Source: Istiophorus platypterus (Eukaryota; Chordata; Actinopteri; Istiophoriformes; Istiophoridae). From it: a DNA stretch of 64,000 nucleotides. Made by a program: the position numbers and the translations under genes. This document shows positions 22,949 to 34,479 of this stretch, in pieces. Location of the stretch: NCBI GenBank assembly GCA_016859345.1, contig CM029119.1:11927896-11991895 (forward strand), written 5' to 3'. Within the stretch, counting starts at the first letter, position 1, and each line of letters starts with the position of its first letter. Under the pieces are notes generated by a model. It saw only the letters and a list, made by a program, of their open reading frames with translations, was not told where the DNA came from and made no database searches.

Positions 22949-22960
22949 TATACATATATC
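22814..22960. repeat. Compound (AAATCT)n/(TG)n/(TA)n microsatellite
   Basis: Three AAATCT units from 22814, TG units at 22871-22904, TA units at 22913-22938, then CATATA units. The purine-pyrimidine alternation runs over more than 100 bases. Frames on both strands (119 and 120 codons) are translations of it. Confidence 0.95.
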
Positions 22961-23230
22961 TTCTGCTGACCTATCTCTGTATAATTCCAGGTTGCTGTTC
23001 TTCTTGTTTGTGAGATATGAAGAGCAGACAGTCACATTTAAAAGGCAAATCTCTGCCATCAGATGGAACAGCTCTGTAATAAATGTGCCAGGTGACTCGT
23101 TTGCCAGTTGCACGGCAGCATGTGACTGGTTTATCACCGTGAGTTCTTGTTAATGGAGCACTTTTATGAATGAAGGGAGATCCAACCACTCAGTGCTTGT
23201 TTGTAGCCAGATGAAGCATGCATTCACTCG
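22961..23230. promoter_or_regulatory. CNE-like island
   Basis: Directly after the microsatellite the composition becomes balanced and stays so to about 23230. GTTTATCACCG and CTTGTTAATGGAGC near the right end are homeodomain-like, and CATCAGATGG near 23058 is an E-box. No coherent frame of its own. Confidence 0.38.
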
Positions 23231-24239
23231 ACCCTCTATATCATGACTGTCAAAATATTGAGCTGTAAATTTTATTTGCATTCACGAGAACTACAGTCAG
23301 TTGCAATTATGGCGAGAGTAAAAACTGAATGCATCATCCTTTCGCTGGTTGTAATATCTGTTCATACAGTACATGAATTCATAGATATTGAAGGTTATAA
23401 TCATGATGGGAATTCACTAAAGACAATTGAATTACATCATCCATTCACCGCTACATAGTTGATTTATGTTCTTAAACCAGTAAACAAACAAATTACAATA
23501 TGATATTAAATCAGTTTAATATTTAATGAAGACAGGATATTCAAAAACATCACTTTTTGGATATCAAAACAGATAGAGATAATTACTTTGGTCATACATT
23601 TTAAAATATACCTATCTGATGAATTATGCCCTCTTGCTGGGAGTCAAATTCAAAATAACTTGTGCATATGACATGTGAGGTGATTCACACACACACCAGA
23701 TAACACAAAGCAGAGTCCTGCAGAGGTCAGATAACACTTCACCGGTGAACCAGGCGAGCCATAATACTCACATCAACAATATCAGCAAGGACGAACACAA
23801 AAAAAAAAGGCAATTCGGGGAACTGACAGTCGCTGGGTTTTTTTTTTCTGGCTTAATTCATTAGATGAAATGTTGTGGCACATGATGTGTCATATATAAA
23901 AGACAGGGCATCAGTAATCTTTGCTCAAGGGCATGGATAACAGGCAGATAGACATGTGAATGAGATGAGGGGGGGGGTCGGTGTGGGGAGCAAGTCATCC
24001 CTTTCTGCCATCACCACAGTGAAGATAGAGGAAGATTTATGGGACATCACAGACCACATACTAGCTGACTGACCATCTTATATGTGAACCCCCCCCCACA
24101 ACCTTCCTCGATATTGTTCTCTTTTTTTTCCTAATGCAGCACCCTAGCTCGCTCCCACATCAGATATTCAGAGACGTAATTTCCTGTTTTTTTTTTTTGT
24201 TTTTTTTGTTTTTTTACATAGTTAATATGACCTCAGTCA
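23231..24239. other. AT-rich stretch with short homopolymers
   Basis: A-run 23799-23808, T-run 23838-23847, G-run 23969-23977, C-run near 24088-24096, T-runs from 24187. A 71-codon frame at 23243-23458 has no recognisable domain. Confidence 0.5.
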
Positions 24240-24440
24240 CCCTTAATGCTTTCTACTTTTTCCAAGCTCGCATCCAACGTTTTGAGAGCCACGCTGCTGG
24301 TCCCGCCCGCTGATGACTGACCGGAGCTCAGTTGGTTCCAGCTCAATGACTGATACCAATAAAATTCATGGCTAACTTACTGGGTTTGGGCTGCCCGACA
24401 CATATATCCGTCTTGCGTTTGTGTGGTTGAAATAATCTTA
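24240..24440. promoter_or_regulatory. CNE-like island
   Basis: A CpG-containing segment (GGTCCCGCCCGCTGATGAC is near a GC-box) followed by CCAATAAAATTCATGG. The mix of GC-box and AT-rich core in 200 bases differs from its flanks. Confidence 0.3.
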
Positions 24441-25639
24441 GAGCAACCATCGCATTTCTCCAGGGATTTCTAAACAAAGAGCTTTAACACAAGCATATCT
24501 AATATTCAGGATATCTTTATTTGTTTTTACACATTAGTAAGCCATTGACGTTTGATAAACACAGATGGTTTGGAGTCCTTCCAGTTTCCAAACGTGCAGC
24601 ACAAAGCACAATAGTCTTACGCATTATTTAATTACAGTCATCTGTAATGCTGTCACTCTGACTCTACCTTTGTTGCGTGGCATGGCTCTGAAATGCTAAA
24701 CAAAGTCCTGCGTGCAAAAGCTGTGTGACAGGAATTAGGGGCAGTAATACGTTCACAATTAAATTGTGTGTGATCACTGAAGTAGCGCTGTTATGGCCTG
24801 TCTGAAGAGATGTACTCTGATCCACAGTGATTAAAACTGGGAGGACAGATAATCAACAGGGTACACAGTACCATTTGATGATTTTTCTCAGCTTTCCTGG
24901 AGGAGAAGTCATCACATCTGCCTCACAGGTCGTTGATGATTTCTGAGGATCACAGCTGGTGCCCTCCCTCAGGATGCATTTATGTGTTATCATCAGTCAT
25001 TACAAAATGTCCTTATAAATTAAATGTTTAAAGTCCCATAGGGTGTATCAACTGCATCACACACAGCACAAATATTTTGGAGTGCTCTAAAGCTTTTTGG
25101 TGAAACTACAAGAATGGAACTTTGTTTTTTTGGAGATGTAATATGAGTCTTTATGGTTGCATGCAGCCAGGTAGGGCTATTGGGTGGAAAGAACTCACAA
25201 ATCAGCATAAATATCCTCAGGGAGCAAGAAGAAACCATTGCAGACATTCTGTTGTAACCCAATAATTTCAGGTGACTATTACAGTACAGGTCCAAGCCCT
25301 TAAGCACAATTTATACTTGTAAGTCTGCTTTTTTTAAATGCTGAAGATAAAAAGCATATAAAGTAGCCAAATACTTAATCTACTAGAATTTAAAAAGGAG
25401 GCTTTTCCATGCTTTTGAGTATGTCTGCACTCCCTTGTGCATCAGGGGATGCACCTATAGCATAGAAAGTTCCATCTTAAGTCTTCTAATTGACCTAACT
25501 GACTGATGAGAACTGGGTGAATTTGAACATCTACCGTGATTGTTACTTGTTTCGTAAGGAAATTTCTGAAAGACGATGAAAAAATTCAGAAACACGCACC
25601 TTTTCTACAAGTGACGTTGCATTTAATCATGGAGTCGGT
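24441..25639. other. Unassigned stretch
   Basis: A 95-codon minus frame at 25020-25307 lies in a segment that may be an old repeat but matches no family I know. GTGCATC/GATGCAC near 25437-25454 is a small chance hairpin. TTAATCATG lies at 25623-25631. Confidence 0.4.
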
Positions 25640-26360
25640 CGTGAGCGAGCATGTTCAGTCTTTACTTGGATGACATCTGTGGCCTCGTGATATAGACTGC
25701 AGTCGAGGAACAGAAACAGGACAAACCACTCCTCCGGTGTGTATCAGGTTGCTTGCCAGGAACTATTGAACTCTTTGACAGGTCATTCAGACTGTAATGG
25801 CAGTGAAAGGACAGTGGAATCAGCTTAAAACTTGGGTAACAAAGTGAATCTGGCGACTCTGCTTCCACCACAGATGCACTTGTTAGTGTTCATGTACCTG
25901 TCAGCAGGAATGAGCAGAAGGAGTACATGGCTCTGTCCATCAGGGGATATCCTCTCTGTAGCAGCGTGGGAGAACGCCCTGCTCACACAAAGGGTAGCCT
26001 CACTCCTATGTACTGTTTATTTTTAGTCATAACATCCACTACAATTGAAAGAATGGGTCAAGGTGAGGCTAGGACACTTGTGGGGGTTGGGTGGGGTGGC
26101 TGAGGAACAACAAACAGATGTTCTTTGATGATAATTGCAGAGAAGGGAAAAGAAGTTTGGAGGGCAGTCTCGTAAAGCACTCACTTGTTGAGGCTGTCCC
26201 TCCTGCCTCCTGCCCCCCTCTGAAGCCCTGTGGTGGTATGTTGTTTAGCCCCAGGAGTCAGAGTGGGCATGCTGGTGCCATTACCCTTAGTCGCCAGAGG
26301 AGACATCTGTTCCGAGTAGCAGCCACAAATTTCAACGCCGATATCCTCGCCTTGAGCTGA
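25640..26360. promoter_or_regulatory. CNE-like islands (two)
   Basis: 25640-26010 and 26140-26360 are balanced to GC-rich with several CpGs (GTCGCCAGAGG, CAACGCCGATATCC). Frames of 69, 64, 89 and 75 codons lie on both strands without recognisable content. An A-run at 26371-26383 closes the block. Confidence 0.28.
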
Positions 26361-26439
26361 CCTGGAAAAGAAAAAAAAAAAAAGTTTGGGGACAATCTTT
26401 CTTAACATGAAAGGTTAGGGAGCCACAGTCCTTAATCAA

Positions 26440-26620
26440 GTGTTGCTGTCGGCAGGCGCCCTTTAAAATGGAGCTGTAAAGACAGGCTGCCAGTGTTACA
26501 GCCGATGAGCCCCAGCACAGAGTGATTGATTTGTATACATCATTTTCTTTTTGCTCTCTCCGTCTCTTTTACAAGCATCAGCAGTGGTGGAGGATGGTGA
26601 GGATACCATCATGGGATTAA
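26440..26620. promoter_or_regulatory. CNE-like island
   Basis: AGTGATTGATTTG near 26521 is a PBX-like word in a balanced segment with no frame. Confidence 0.3.
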
Positions 26621-26629
26621 GTATAGCTC

Positions 26630-26714
26630 CTCTAGGCTGTCCTGGTGATTAATGAGCTGCCACAGCATTCCCAACTGTCACTAAGAGGAGCATGGGTTCA
26701 AACCATGTCTAGAC
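26630..26714 (+). pseudogene. tRNA-Leu-like degenerate sequence
   Basis: The order resembles a long-variable-arm tRNA. The 5' arm CTCTAGG (26630-26636) pairs with TCTAGAC (26708-26714) at six of seven positions, counting one G-U. TGTCC-TGGTGATTAATGAGC resembles 'TGGCCGAGTGGTTAAGGC'. CATGG-GTTCAAA-CCATG (26691-26707) forms a 5-bp/7-nt T-arm-like hairpin containing GGTTCAAACC. The anticodon arm is not convincing and the T-arm has lost bases, so at best it is a pseudogene or SINE head. Confidence 0.28.
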
Positions 26715-26720
26715 TGATGA

Positions 26721-27550
26721 TACAAAGGCTAAAAATCAGTTGTGTCATCGTGTCATTAATGTCCTGTAGTTTTGATGTTGATTTAGCAACTTGTCAATCA
26801 CCCTCGGAGGACTGTGACACTCTCAATTGCCTCATTGAGAGCTCATGCAAAATCTTCAAGGCAGATTTAATATTAGATTTATTGATTTACATCCGTTTTG
26901 ATGTTTGTATAAACACCTAGTCACCTAACCTAGTCTTCTGCATTTCTTCTACACTAACAAAAGAACAGCCAAAAAAACACTTCCTAAACAGAAGTCATGC
27001 TAACCTTCTGGAACAGATGTTACATGGTTTAGAATTTGAACGAAACTTTGTGGAATTGATAGGTGGGATACAGAATGAAAACCTGAAAAGTTTATTGCCT
27101 GGGAGTAAATGAAAATGTGCCAAATCTAATACTCATAGTTAGCTGAGAGTTTTGTTGTAAATGGACACTTCCTTCTCTCACTTTCTCTTGCTTTTTAATC
27201 ACTGCTTTTAATCTTAGATATTGATAGAGATGTTAGTGTCTCCTCGTAGTGACCTGTCTGTCTTGTTCCTCAGTTCCTCAGGAGATTCTTAATGTCTTGT
27301 TTTAGAGATCTTTCCTTGTAATGTCTTCTGACCTTTTGCATTTAACTAGATGGCTGAGCAGAGAGGGAAGTTGAGCCGCTCTATATCTACCTCTCCCCAA
27401 GGAGTGTCCTGTTTCTCTTTCCACCGTTCATTTGAAAGCTATCATTTCCTCGGATTCATTGCTGAAAAATTGCATTGATTCTCTGGATGATAGATGCTAA
27501 GTGTCCTGCTATCGACATGCCTATTGACAGGCCTGTGTAAATTCTGCATC
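26721..27550. other. Unassigned stretch
   Basis: AT-rich; overlapping 72- and 60-codon minus frames near 27.45-27.65 kb lack any signature. Confidence 0.45.
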
Positions 27551-27556
27551 TTATTA

Positions 27557-27574
27557 CCCCCCCCCCCCACCCCC
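27557..27574. repeat. C homopolymer, interrupted once
   Basis: A C-run with one A near its 3' end. Confidence 0.9.
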
Positions 27575-28849
27575 GATAAAAATGATACACCTTGTGAACA
27601 GGGAGGATGTAGCTCAGTCGTTGGCAATGTCTGAGCATCTCCTACAGTAGCGGATGTCACTGCTGAACAGTGTGATTCATTTTGTCAGAAAACACCTCAT
27701 CGGTCACTATACTGAATAATTAAACATAATAAGACTGATGGGAGATAACGTCCCTCTGCGCGCCACCTAAGAAGTAAAAATGACTACAGAGGCTTTTATT
27801 CAGCTCTGTGCTGCAGCTACTGTAGGAAGGTCAAATCTTAATCTAAAGGTGTTTTTGAATCTAATAGCCTTGTCTGGAAAGTTTGCTGTAACATTAAAAT
27901 GACTTATGTAAAGCCTTAAACCTACTGCATGTGCTGTGAAGCAACTCGTTTCTTTACTGCGTTGTTTACAAGGGCTATTTTTCTTTGACTCTGTAAGGTT
28001 TATTGCATCTTAATCCTACCCTTTTGTAGCTCTGCCTGCAAGGACGTTAAATTATGTCCCACTGCCAACCGTTTTCTCCATCTCAATTTGTTTTATAGTA
28101 ATACACAATTTAACCTTCAGAATAGCATTTGCAGGTTCATAACACTTGGAACAGGTGTAATTTTTCTAACAAACAAAGCTGCAATGTGACCCTATTTATC
28201 TATGTTTCTTATAATGCATTGTATTAATCTGTAGGCCATTCATGACCCATTATTTCAGCAGTACAATAATTCACTCTTATTGTTCAGCCTTGCTACTGAG
28301 GAAAATCTTTCCAGTCCAGTTGTGCTTTAGTGTTCCACCATGCAGCTGTTGTGTGGGATCGGTGGGAGTTTGGCTTTCTAGCTTTTTGCACAAGAAGCCA
28401 CGAACCATTATAGGTTATGTTGAGTGAAATGGGCTCCTGTGATTCAGCGTCTTAAAAATGTGAATTTCCTGGCTTGATTGCTCTCTGTGATTTGTGTTAG
28501 AGACTAGTCTGGTGGCTTTCCAGAAAACCCTGAAAAGGTTTCTTTTATGTTATGATATTTTGTTTCACCATAGGAAGTCTAAGTAATCAGTGCTATATGA
28601 TCTTACACAGGAGACATCCAGCTTGTTCGTTTATATTGTCAAACAACTCATAATCCATTAAATACGGGATGAAACTAAATATCAATCCTAATTTTATTAT
28701 TTCAACAAGATAATTTTGACTTTCTGATGACAGAAATTGTAAAGATGTTTACACTGAGGCTGCAGCTAAAATCCGAGCTGTATGGTTTCTGCAAGTAAAA
28801 CCTCGATGCTAGCGTTTCTTCCCCTTGTTTCGAAGATAAATTAGCAGCT
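27575..28849. other. Unassigned stretch
   Basis: GATGTAGCTCAGTCGTTGGC at 27606-27625 resembles a tRNA box A, but no box B follows at a suitable distance. No credible frame or named repeat otherwise. Confidence 0.4.
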
Positions 28850-29165
28850 TCTAAATAATGCAGTGAACCCTAATTCTCTTTGATTAGTAGTGAGTTAGAT
28901 GATGGCAACCCATTGAAATTGGTCATCAGCATAAATAACGAGCAAATGAACTGATAAAATGCAAAGTCCTTGGCCATCATAAATCAAATGGAATCCACTG
29001 GCCGTGGAAGCGGGTGGAATTAGAAGTCCATGCTCCTATTAATTATGTTGCCTTGTGAAGGCGACAGCGTGATAAATCAGCGCTGAAAGGCCCTTCACTG
29101 GCTGAGCCTGAAGAGTTAGACTGCCTGCAAATTGCTTTGTGTATGCTCTTAATTGTTTCTTAAAT
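28850..29165. promoter_or_regulatory. CNE-like island
   Basis: CCTATTAATTATGTTGCC near 29035, GCATAAATAACGAGC near 28930 and CTCTTAATTGTTTC near 29150 lie in a segment of even composition with GATAAATCAGCGC. There is no frame, and this is one of the better enhancer candidates by word content. Confidence 0.42.
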
Positions 29166-29879
29166 AACCCACCTTTTTGAGTCAGGTTGGAAAGGTAGTC
29201 TACCAAGAAGGGTCAAGAAAGTCAGAGCCATTGCCTTTCTAAGATAATGTTATAGAAAATCTTTCTCTCTTTCTCTCTCTTCCTCTACAATATAAAACAA
29301 GTAACACAACACAACAAATGAACACACACAAACCAGAGGCTGACTAGTCCAAATAACCAATAAGAGTTAGAAGTGAAATTAAAAATTTATGACACGGAAT
29401 GTATGTTAATGCATGTACACAGAAGAATTAATTATATGCACATTATACATACATGCATAAACTCACATATATAAATAAACAGTGGATTAGATTTAATGGG
29501 ACCTCATTACATAGCTCTCTACCTTTGTCTTAAATCTCTCTACCGTCAGTCGGCACTGCGGTCATTGACTATCTTGAACCAATACGTTGATCCATTTAAA
29601 AACTAAATTGGCTTTATTAGTCTACAATCTGTCTTTCGTATCATTTCTTGGTTTGACCTTTTGAAACCATTAAGAATTACAACAGTATAAAATGTGGACA
29701 GAAGCCAACAATCTGAATTTAGTAGATTGCACATTTACTTTGGTAATCTACTTTCTCTTTGACTATTCTTAGGGGATTCTCAAACACATGGCAGTACGGT
29801 TTTATAACTGCTATTATGTGAGTCAACCAGAGTCATATGCTTTATTTTCGTCCCTCTTGTGTAATATTTCCCTGCAACT
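29166..29879. other. AT-rich stretch with TC and CA patches
   Basis: A CTTTCTCTCT tract near 29260-29285, CACAACACAACA near 29305 and AT-rich sequence after that. Nothing else. Confidence 0.5.
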
Positions 29880-30080
29880 GCCTTTTTTTTGGCGGTCGAA
29901 TGAAATCAAATGGATTAAATTAAATTACTTTACCTTTTGAGGCATGTAATAACGATCAGACCTCTGAGGAGCTTGTAATTAATGTGAATACCGAGGCAGT
30001 CATGAGCTGTTGCTCATTAAACTACAACCAACTATAAAACTCTGTGAATTTGGCCCAGGAACTTAATTTGTATTTGTTGA
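29880..30080. promoter_or_regulatory. CNE-like island
   Basis: GTAATTAATG at 29975-29984 and CTCATTAAACTAC near 30013. ATTAAATTAAATTAC lies at the left edge. Confidence 0.36.
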
Positions 30081-30299
30081 GCAGTTGGTATCGTCTAGCA
30101 TGAAATGTAGAGTTTCCAGAGTATTGAGCAGGCATGTGCAGTTAAGTATAATTGTGTGTGCTGTCTGAAATGCCAGCGGCCATGCAATGTCACTGCATGG
30201 CTTTACGTCTGTGTCAGCTGTCAGTTGTTATGTGATAAAGAGCTTCAGTGCTCTGAGTGCTTTGATCAACTTGACAGTTCTGCAGAGGAAAATGAGTGT

Positions 30300-30435
30300 G
30301 TATATGTGTTTTAGGGCAACTGCTGTGGTCATTATTGATTATTTTCTGACCATTTAACCTATGAAATGTCAGAAAATTACAATGAACGCCCACTGCAAGC
30401 CTCTGAGACCGAGGGGACTTATCGGTCCCAGGATC
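30300..30435 (+). repeat. AATCGATTA-type repeat, fragment
   Basis: TCATTATTGATTATTTTCTG, ACCATTTAACCTATGAAATG, TCAGAAAATTACAATGAACG, CCCACTGCAAGC follow the family order 'GATTATTTTCTCGATTAATCG..TCTATAAAATGTCAGAAAATAGTG..CCCATCACA'. Confidence 0.55.
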
Positions 30436-31060
30436 GCACAAGTTTTTGATTATCAGCGCAAAAATGATTAATATACTTGTGCTGTTTTTTTTGTTTTTTT
30501 TTAAATGCCTCCTGATAAACATTATATATATAACCATTCCAGACAGAGTATAAATGACTGTAGGAATCTCTTAAGTTCTCAGGAATACCCTATTAATGTG
30601 AGTTTCTGTTGTGACCCACTAGCCTGTAAATAACAGTTAACCAGTTAGCCAGGAAGTAGAATGATAACCTGTAACTGTTTTTCCTTGAGTCAAGTCTACA
30701 AGGTAACTTAGGTGTTTTCTGCCATGTTGTGTAACATTGTCAACATCACTATAAGCCAAAGGGTTAGTATTTATTATTGGATTCATTCAGATAACTTTGA
30801 TAACTTTAAAATTCAGAAGAGTTTGTTGAGGGCAATAAATGCCTGGGGCAAACATTGTCTGAGAACAGCAGTGATGCAGTGTAAAATTGGCAAGCATTCT
30901 TCCATTTTGACAAATTCTTGTGGAAAAACTTGGCAATAATATAATTTAGTAAATCTCTAGCAAATATTGCAGGAAACTGGTTGAACATGTGGTTGTTCTC
31001 GGGGTTGCAAGATGGCAAATTTCTAGTTGGACCTGGAGATATAGTTTGACTATTTCATCT
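30436..31060. other. Unassigned AT-rich stretch
   Basis: T-rich run near 30486-30503. A plus frame of 75 codons and a minus frame of 70 overlap; neither is recognisable. Confidence 0.5.
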
Positions 31061-31064
31061 GAGC

Positions 31065-31345
31065 GACAGTTATTTTCAGCATATATTAATGCATTATTTT
31101 CTCAATTAATCAGTTAATTATTTTGTCAATAAAATGTCAGACAGGGAGATTTTAGAAGGTGAACTAGACAATGTGTTGGTATTTTTTTGTTTGACAAATT
31201 GCAAAAATGAAAAATCAATTATTGAGATATTTTCAATTTTCTACATATCACCTAATCAATTAATGGACTAATTTGTTTTACATTTTTACCTGATAAATTG
31301 CTATAAAGGATGAATTGATCCCTAGTATTGCATATATTCAATTTC
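31065..31345 (+). repeat. AATCGATTA-type interspersed repeat, decayed
   Basis: TTTTCTCAATTAATCAGTTA, ATTATTTTGTCAATAAAATG, TCAGACAGGGAG, TTTTTTTGTTTGACAAATTG and CACCTAATCAATTAATGG follow the family order, with internal deletions. Confidence 0.55.
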
Positions 31346-31479
31346 TGTTAATCAACTAATTGTCCCAGTACCAGTGTGTGTTGATTATATATGTGTACAA
31401 AAACAAATATGTATGGGTGCCCTTCTGCTGACATTCAGCCCCCAGTATATGTTTGAGTTTAAATAATGCTCCTGTGCGG

Positions 31480-31790
31480 TCGAAGGAATAATGGTGTGGA
31501 CTTTCATGACATTGCGTCAGTGCCAAGGTGACTGACTCGAGGACTGATTGCTCCCTCTGTCTCTCTCTCTCTCTCTCTCCCTCTCTCTCTGCATCCGTCC
31601 CCCCTTCTCACCCTGTCAATAAGCATCCTCTTGTCTGATGGAGTCACATCAGGGCACTGCAGCTGACACCATGGTGTCTTTATTTCCTGCAGCAATCCTT
31701 TTACAACACACATCAGTGGTGATTAATACACTGACAGCAGCCAGGAGGTTAACCCCCTGCTGCCAGCCAGCTACTGTTACTGACAAACAC
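31480..31790. promoter_or_regulatory. CNE-like island containing a (TC)n tract
   Basis: The TC tract at 31561-31590 sits inside an otherwise balanced segment. TGATTAAT at 31720-31727 and TTATTTCCTGCAG near 31680 (acceptor-like) occur to its right. No exon is supported because no donor follows at a plausible distance in an open frame. Confidence 0.33.
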
Positions 31791-33029
31791 ACACACTACT
31801 CACCTTACATACCCAAGTACACCACTGCACTTTCCTCTTTGATATATACTGTGTATAATCAAAGAAGAGAAATGATAGTGCAGGATTTCACTTGCTTGCC
31901 CTGCACTGTTCACTTAAAATTTGATTGATGGGAGCAGATGATACTTGGTATTCCAAAACTGTCTTTTACATTAAACCAAATGGTTGCTCCCACTTGCAGC
32001 TGTCTGCATGGTTATTAAATCGGAGGTCTTCCGATTTAAATTTATGGCATCCATTACTCAAGAATTTGCATGTCCAGGTGTTGCATCTGTTTGGCTTCAG
32101 GTAGGGGTCACTTTGATTTATTAATATCCATGGATTCATCTGCTAGACAATCACTGACATATTGTCACTTAGGGCAGCGTGTCTCTCTGTCTTTAACAGC
32201 TGTGACAACCTGCGTGTTATTAGCTCACTAGCTGATTATGCTGATGCACATACTGAACATGTCAGCGTCTGTAGGGCAAGATTACACACAGTATTTAATT
32301 CTTATAATAGCCAATAAATAGCAAATCATAGACTGTTGGCCGAATGAGGATTTATCTCATTATATCTTATCAACACCTGCTTAATCATTGAACATCTCAG
32401 AAATCTCATGATAGAGGAGATAAGTTAACAGTCTTCGGGAGGGATCAGACCATCTGGGTCATTCAGAGCCATATGTTCACATGTTGTTATTCTTGCACAC
32501 GTTCATGAAAACAGTTTGTTTGCTAGAGCCCATAAGCTCTGTGGTTACTCAGTGTTGTTTAGATCCAGGTAGCGGCTGGAATTGATCAAAAATTTTGATA
32601 GTAAATTGAATTTTTAAGTTATGTCAAACACTAGATGATTCTAGCTCTTCAAATGTGAGAATTTGTTTCTTTTCCTTGTTTTGTTACCAAAGTGTAAATT
32701 TGATACCTTTTGTTATGAACCTTTTGCGTGACGAAATGGGCAGTGTCTTGATTTCACCTTGAGGCCAGGGAACTTGCAATTGGCATTTTTTGCCATTTCT
32801 GTTGTTGCATAGTTTTAACAATTAATTCATTAATTATAAAATTTGTTGATATACTAATCAAAATTGAAAAAAGTCATCAGCTGCTGCCCTCAAAATCCAC
32901 AGATCCCGCTGTGATCAGGATTGTAAACAAACCTCTTGGGATCAAATATGATCTTAAAAGACAGTCATCAGCTGAATTTTAATGTCACATGTTAAAAGAG
33001 TCTTTCATGTAGATTTCATGCCTGCTATT
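31791..33029. other. AT-rich stretch
   Basis: AATTAATTCATTAATTATAA near 32819-32838 may be another scrap of the AATCGATTA-type repeat. No credible frame. Confidence 0.45.
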
Positions 33030-33480
33030 TGCATGAAACTTTCGGCAGGGCGACTATTCTAAAACGCAGACATTCAAGAAATAAGCAGATGGCTACAACC
33101 TGGTTTGGCACCAAACATCACTGTCTCTCTGCTCACAGTGCATGTCAGCAGGACGGACCACTGAGGGGCCATAGGTGGCCCAGTTGTTAGGACACAGCAA
33201 ATGTCACAGGCTGAGGGAGAGAGTGTCCCCTTAAGTCCCCCAGATGCTGCTCCCACCTCTCATCATTAACCCTCACGATGAGATAGTAATTAGGGCTCCT
33301 CGCGGCATAAGACAGATTCTGCATCAGACCAAATTTTCTAAGCTGTCATTCTAATTATATAGGCCAGGGCAAGATGGATCAGCTTGGCCGTGTGTTAGTA
33401 TTGATGTCAACTAATCATGGTGTCTCGGCTGCAAGCCACAAGGCTGTCTGCTGTGTCCATCTGAAGGCACGAAAAACAAT
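33030..33480. promoter_or_regulatory. CNE-like island
   Basis: GTTTGG-CA-CCAAAC at 33103-33116 is a perfect palindrome of NF1-like half sites. GATAGTAATTAGGGC near 33282, TCTAATTATATAGG near 33350 and CAACTAATCATGG near 33408 are homeodomain words. CpG-containing TCCTCGCGGC near 33297. Confidence 0.38.
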
Positions 33481-34479
33481 AAGTTTGTGGTAAAGGTGCT
33501 GATGCATCCAGGTTTTATTCCAACTCTGTGGCTGAAGATGTTTAACTGTTATTAGTCAAATCTCATGTCTCATATACTATAGCAAACAAAGTGTAACCCA
33601 ATTTAACAGTGCTGTGTCATGACTCACAGTAACAGTTAAGCTGCTCATTTAAGTCAGACTTAGCCCCCCTTCTCAAGAAACTGCCAAATTATAACCTTTT
33701 CTCACTGTGCAAGCGAGGACATGTTAATTGGATTTGACAAGGGCATATTATGCACAACAAATATGCATAATTTGGCAAAAATGGAACAGAAAATTGGAAA
33801 TAAAGAAGAGAACAAAGTAGATTTACATGGTCGGGTAGTCTGAATGTCTGGTATCATATTCTCTCCTGCTGCCTGCATAAAAAGGCACAGAACTGTAACA
33901 ATGGGTATCAGTGGAAAGTGCTTTAAAGTTAAAGCTGATGGATGGCTTGTCAAAAAAAATAATTGCACTGGTTGGAAAGTGGGTCTGCGTGCTTAGAGGG
34001 GGGAGAGCAGGATCTACAGAGAGGATGATGGGAAGTGACAGTGGTCTGTCAAGACGCAGGGGCTGCCCAGAGTAGTGTGAAGCCCCAGCTAGAAGGTGGC
34101 AGAACAGAGCAGGCTGTCAGAGCAGGAAAGTGCCTTTAATACATTGAAAAGAAAAGGAATCCGCCTGTCAGACCTGTTCAGCCAGTCGAGGGCGGAAGAA
34201 GGAATATGGTGGAATAGGTGTAGACGTGGTAGAGCTGGGTGAAGCCAGCAGGCCACTGGGCTGGCTGCAGGTACAAATCATGCAGTCGAACGAGACAGAT
34301 CGTCAGTCGCTAGTGGCTGCTACCAGTTGCAACTGGTTTCCTTTTGCTGTGACAATTCATTAATCAGTTTGACAGATCTGGTCTTATTACATGGAATATT
34401 TGACACTTGAGCAATTGGATTGTCAACTGCATCCTATTATAAATGCAATTCAAAGTGAATTCTGCCTCTCCTGTTATCT
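33481..34479. other. Mostly unassigned; POU-like inverted pair
   Basis: ATTATGCA at 33747-33754 and TGCATAAT at 33764-33771 form a perfect inverted pair. 34000-34260 is purine-rich and unassigned. TCATTAATCA lies at 34357-34366. Confidence 0.4.

Noticed and set aside
22778..23153. Frames of 119 and 120 codons near 22.8-23.1 kb
   Set aside because: They cross the compound microsatellite on both strands and show only repeat-derived residues.
27604..27640. tRNA box A-like GTAGCTCAGTCG
   Set aside because: No box B or T-arm at a usable distance, so no tRNA or SINE call.
31640..31727. Exon start after TTTATTTCCTGCAG
   Set aside because: Acceptor-like, but no matching donor or recognisable coding frame follows.
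33165..33260. SINE-like phrase GTGGCCCAGTTGTTAGGACA
   Set aside because: Only one short phrase fits; the surroundings read as a CNE-like island.
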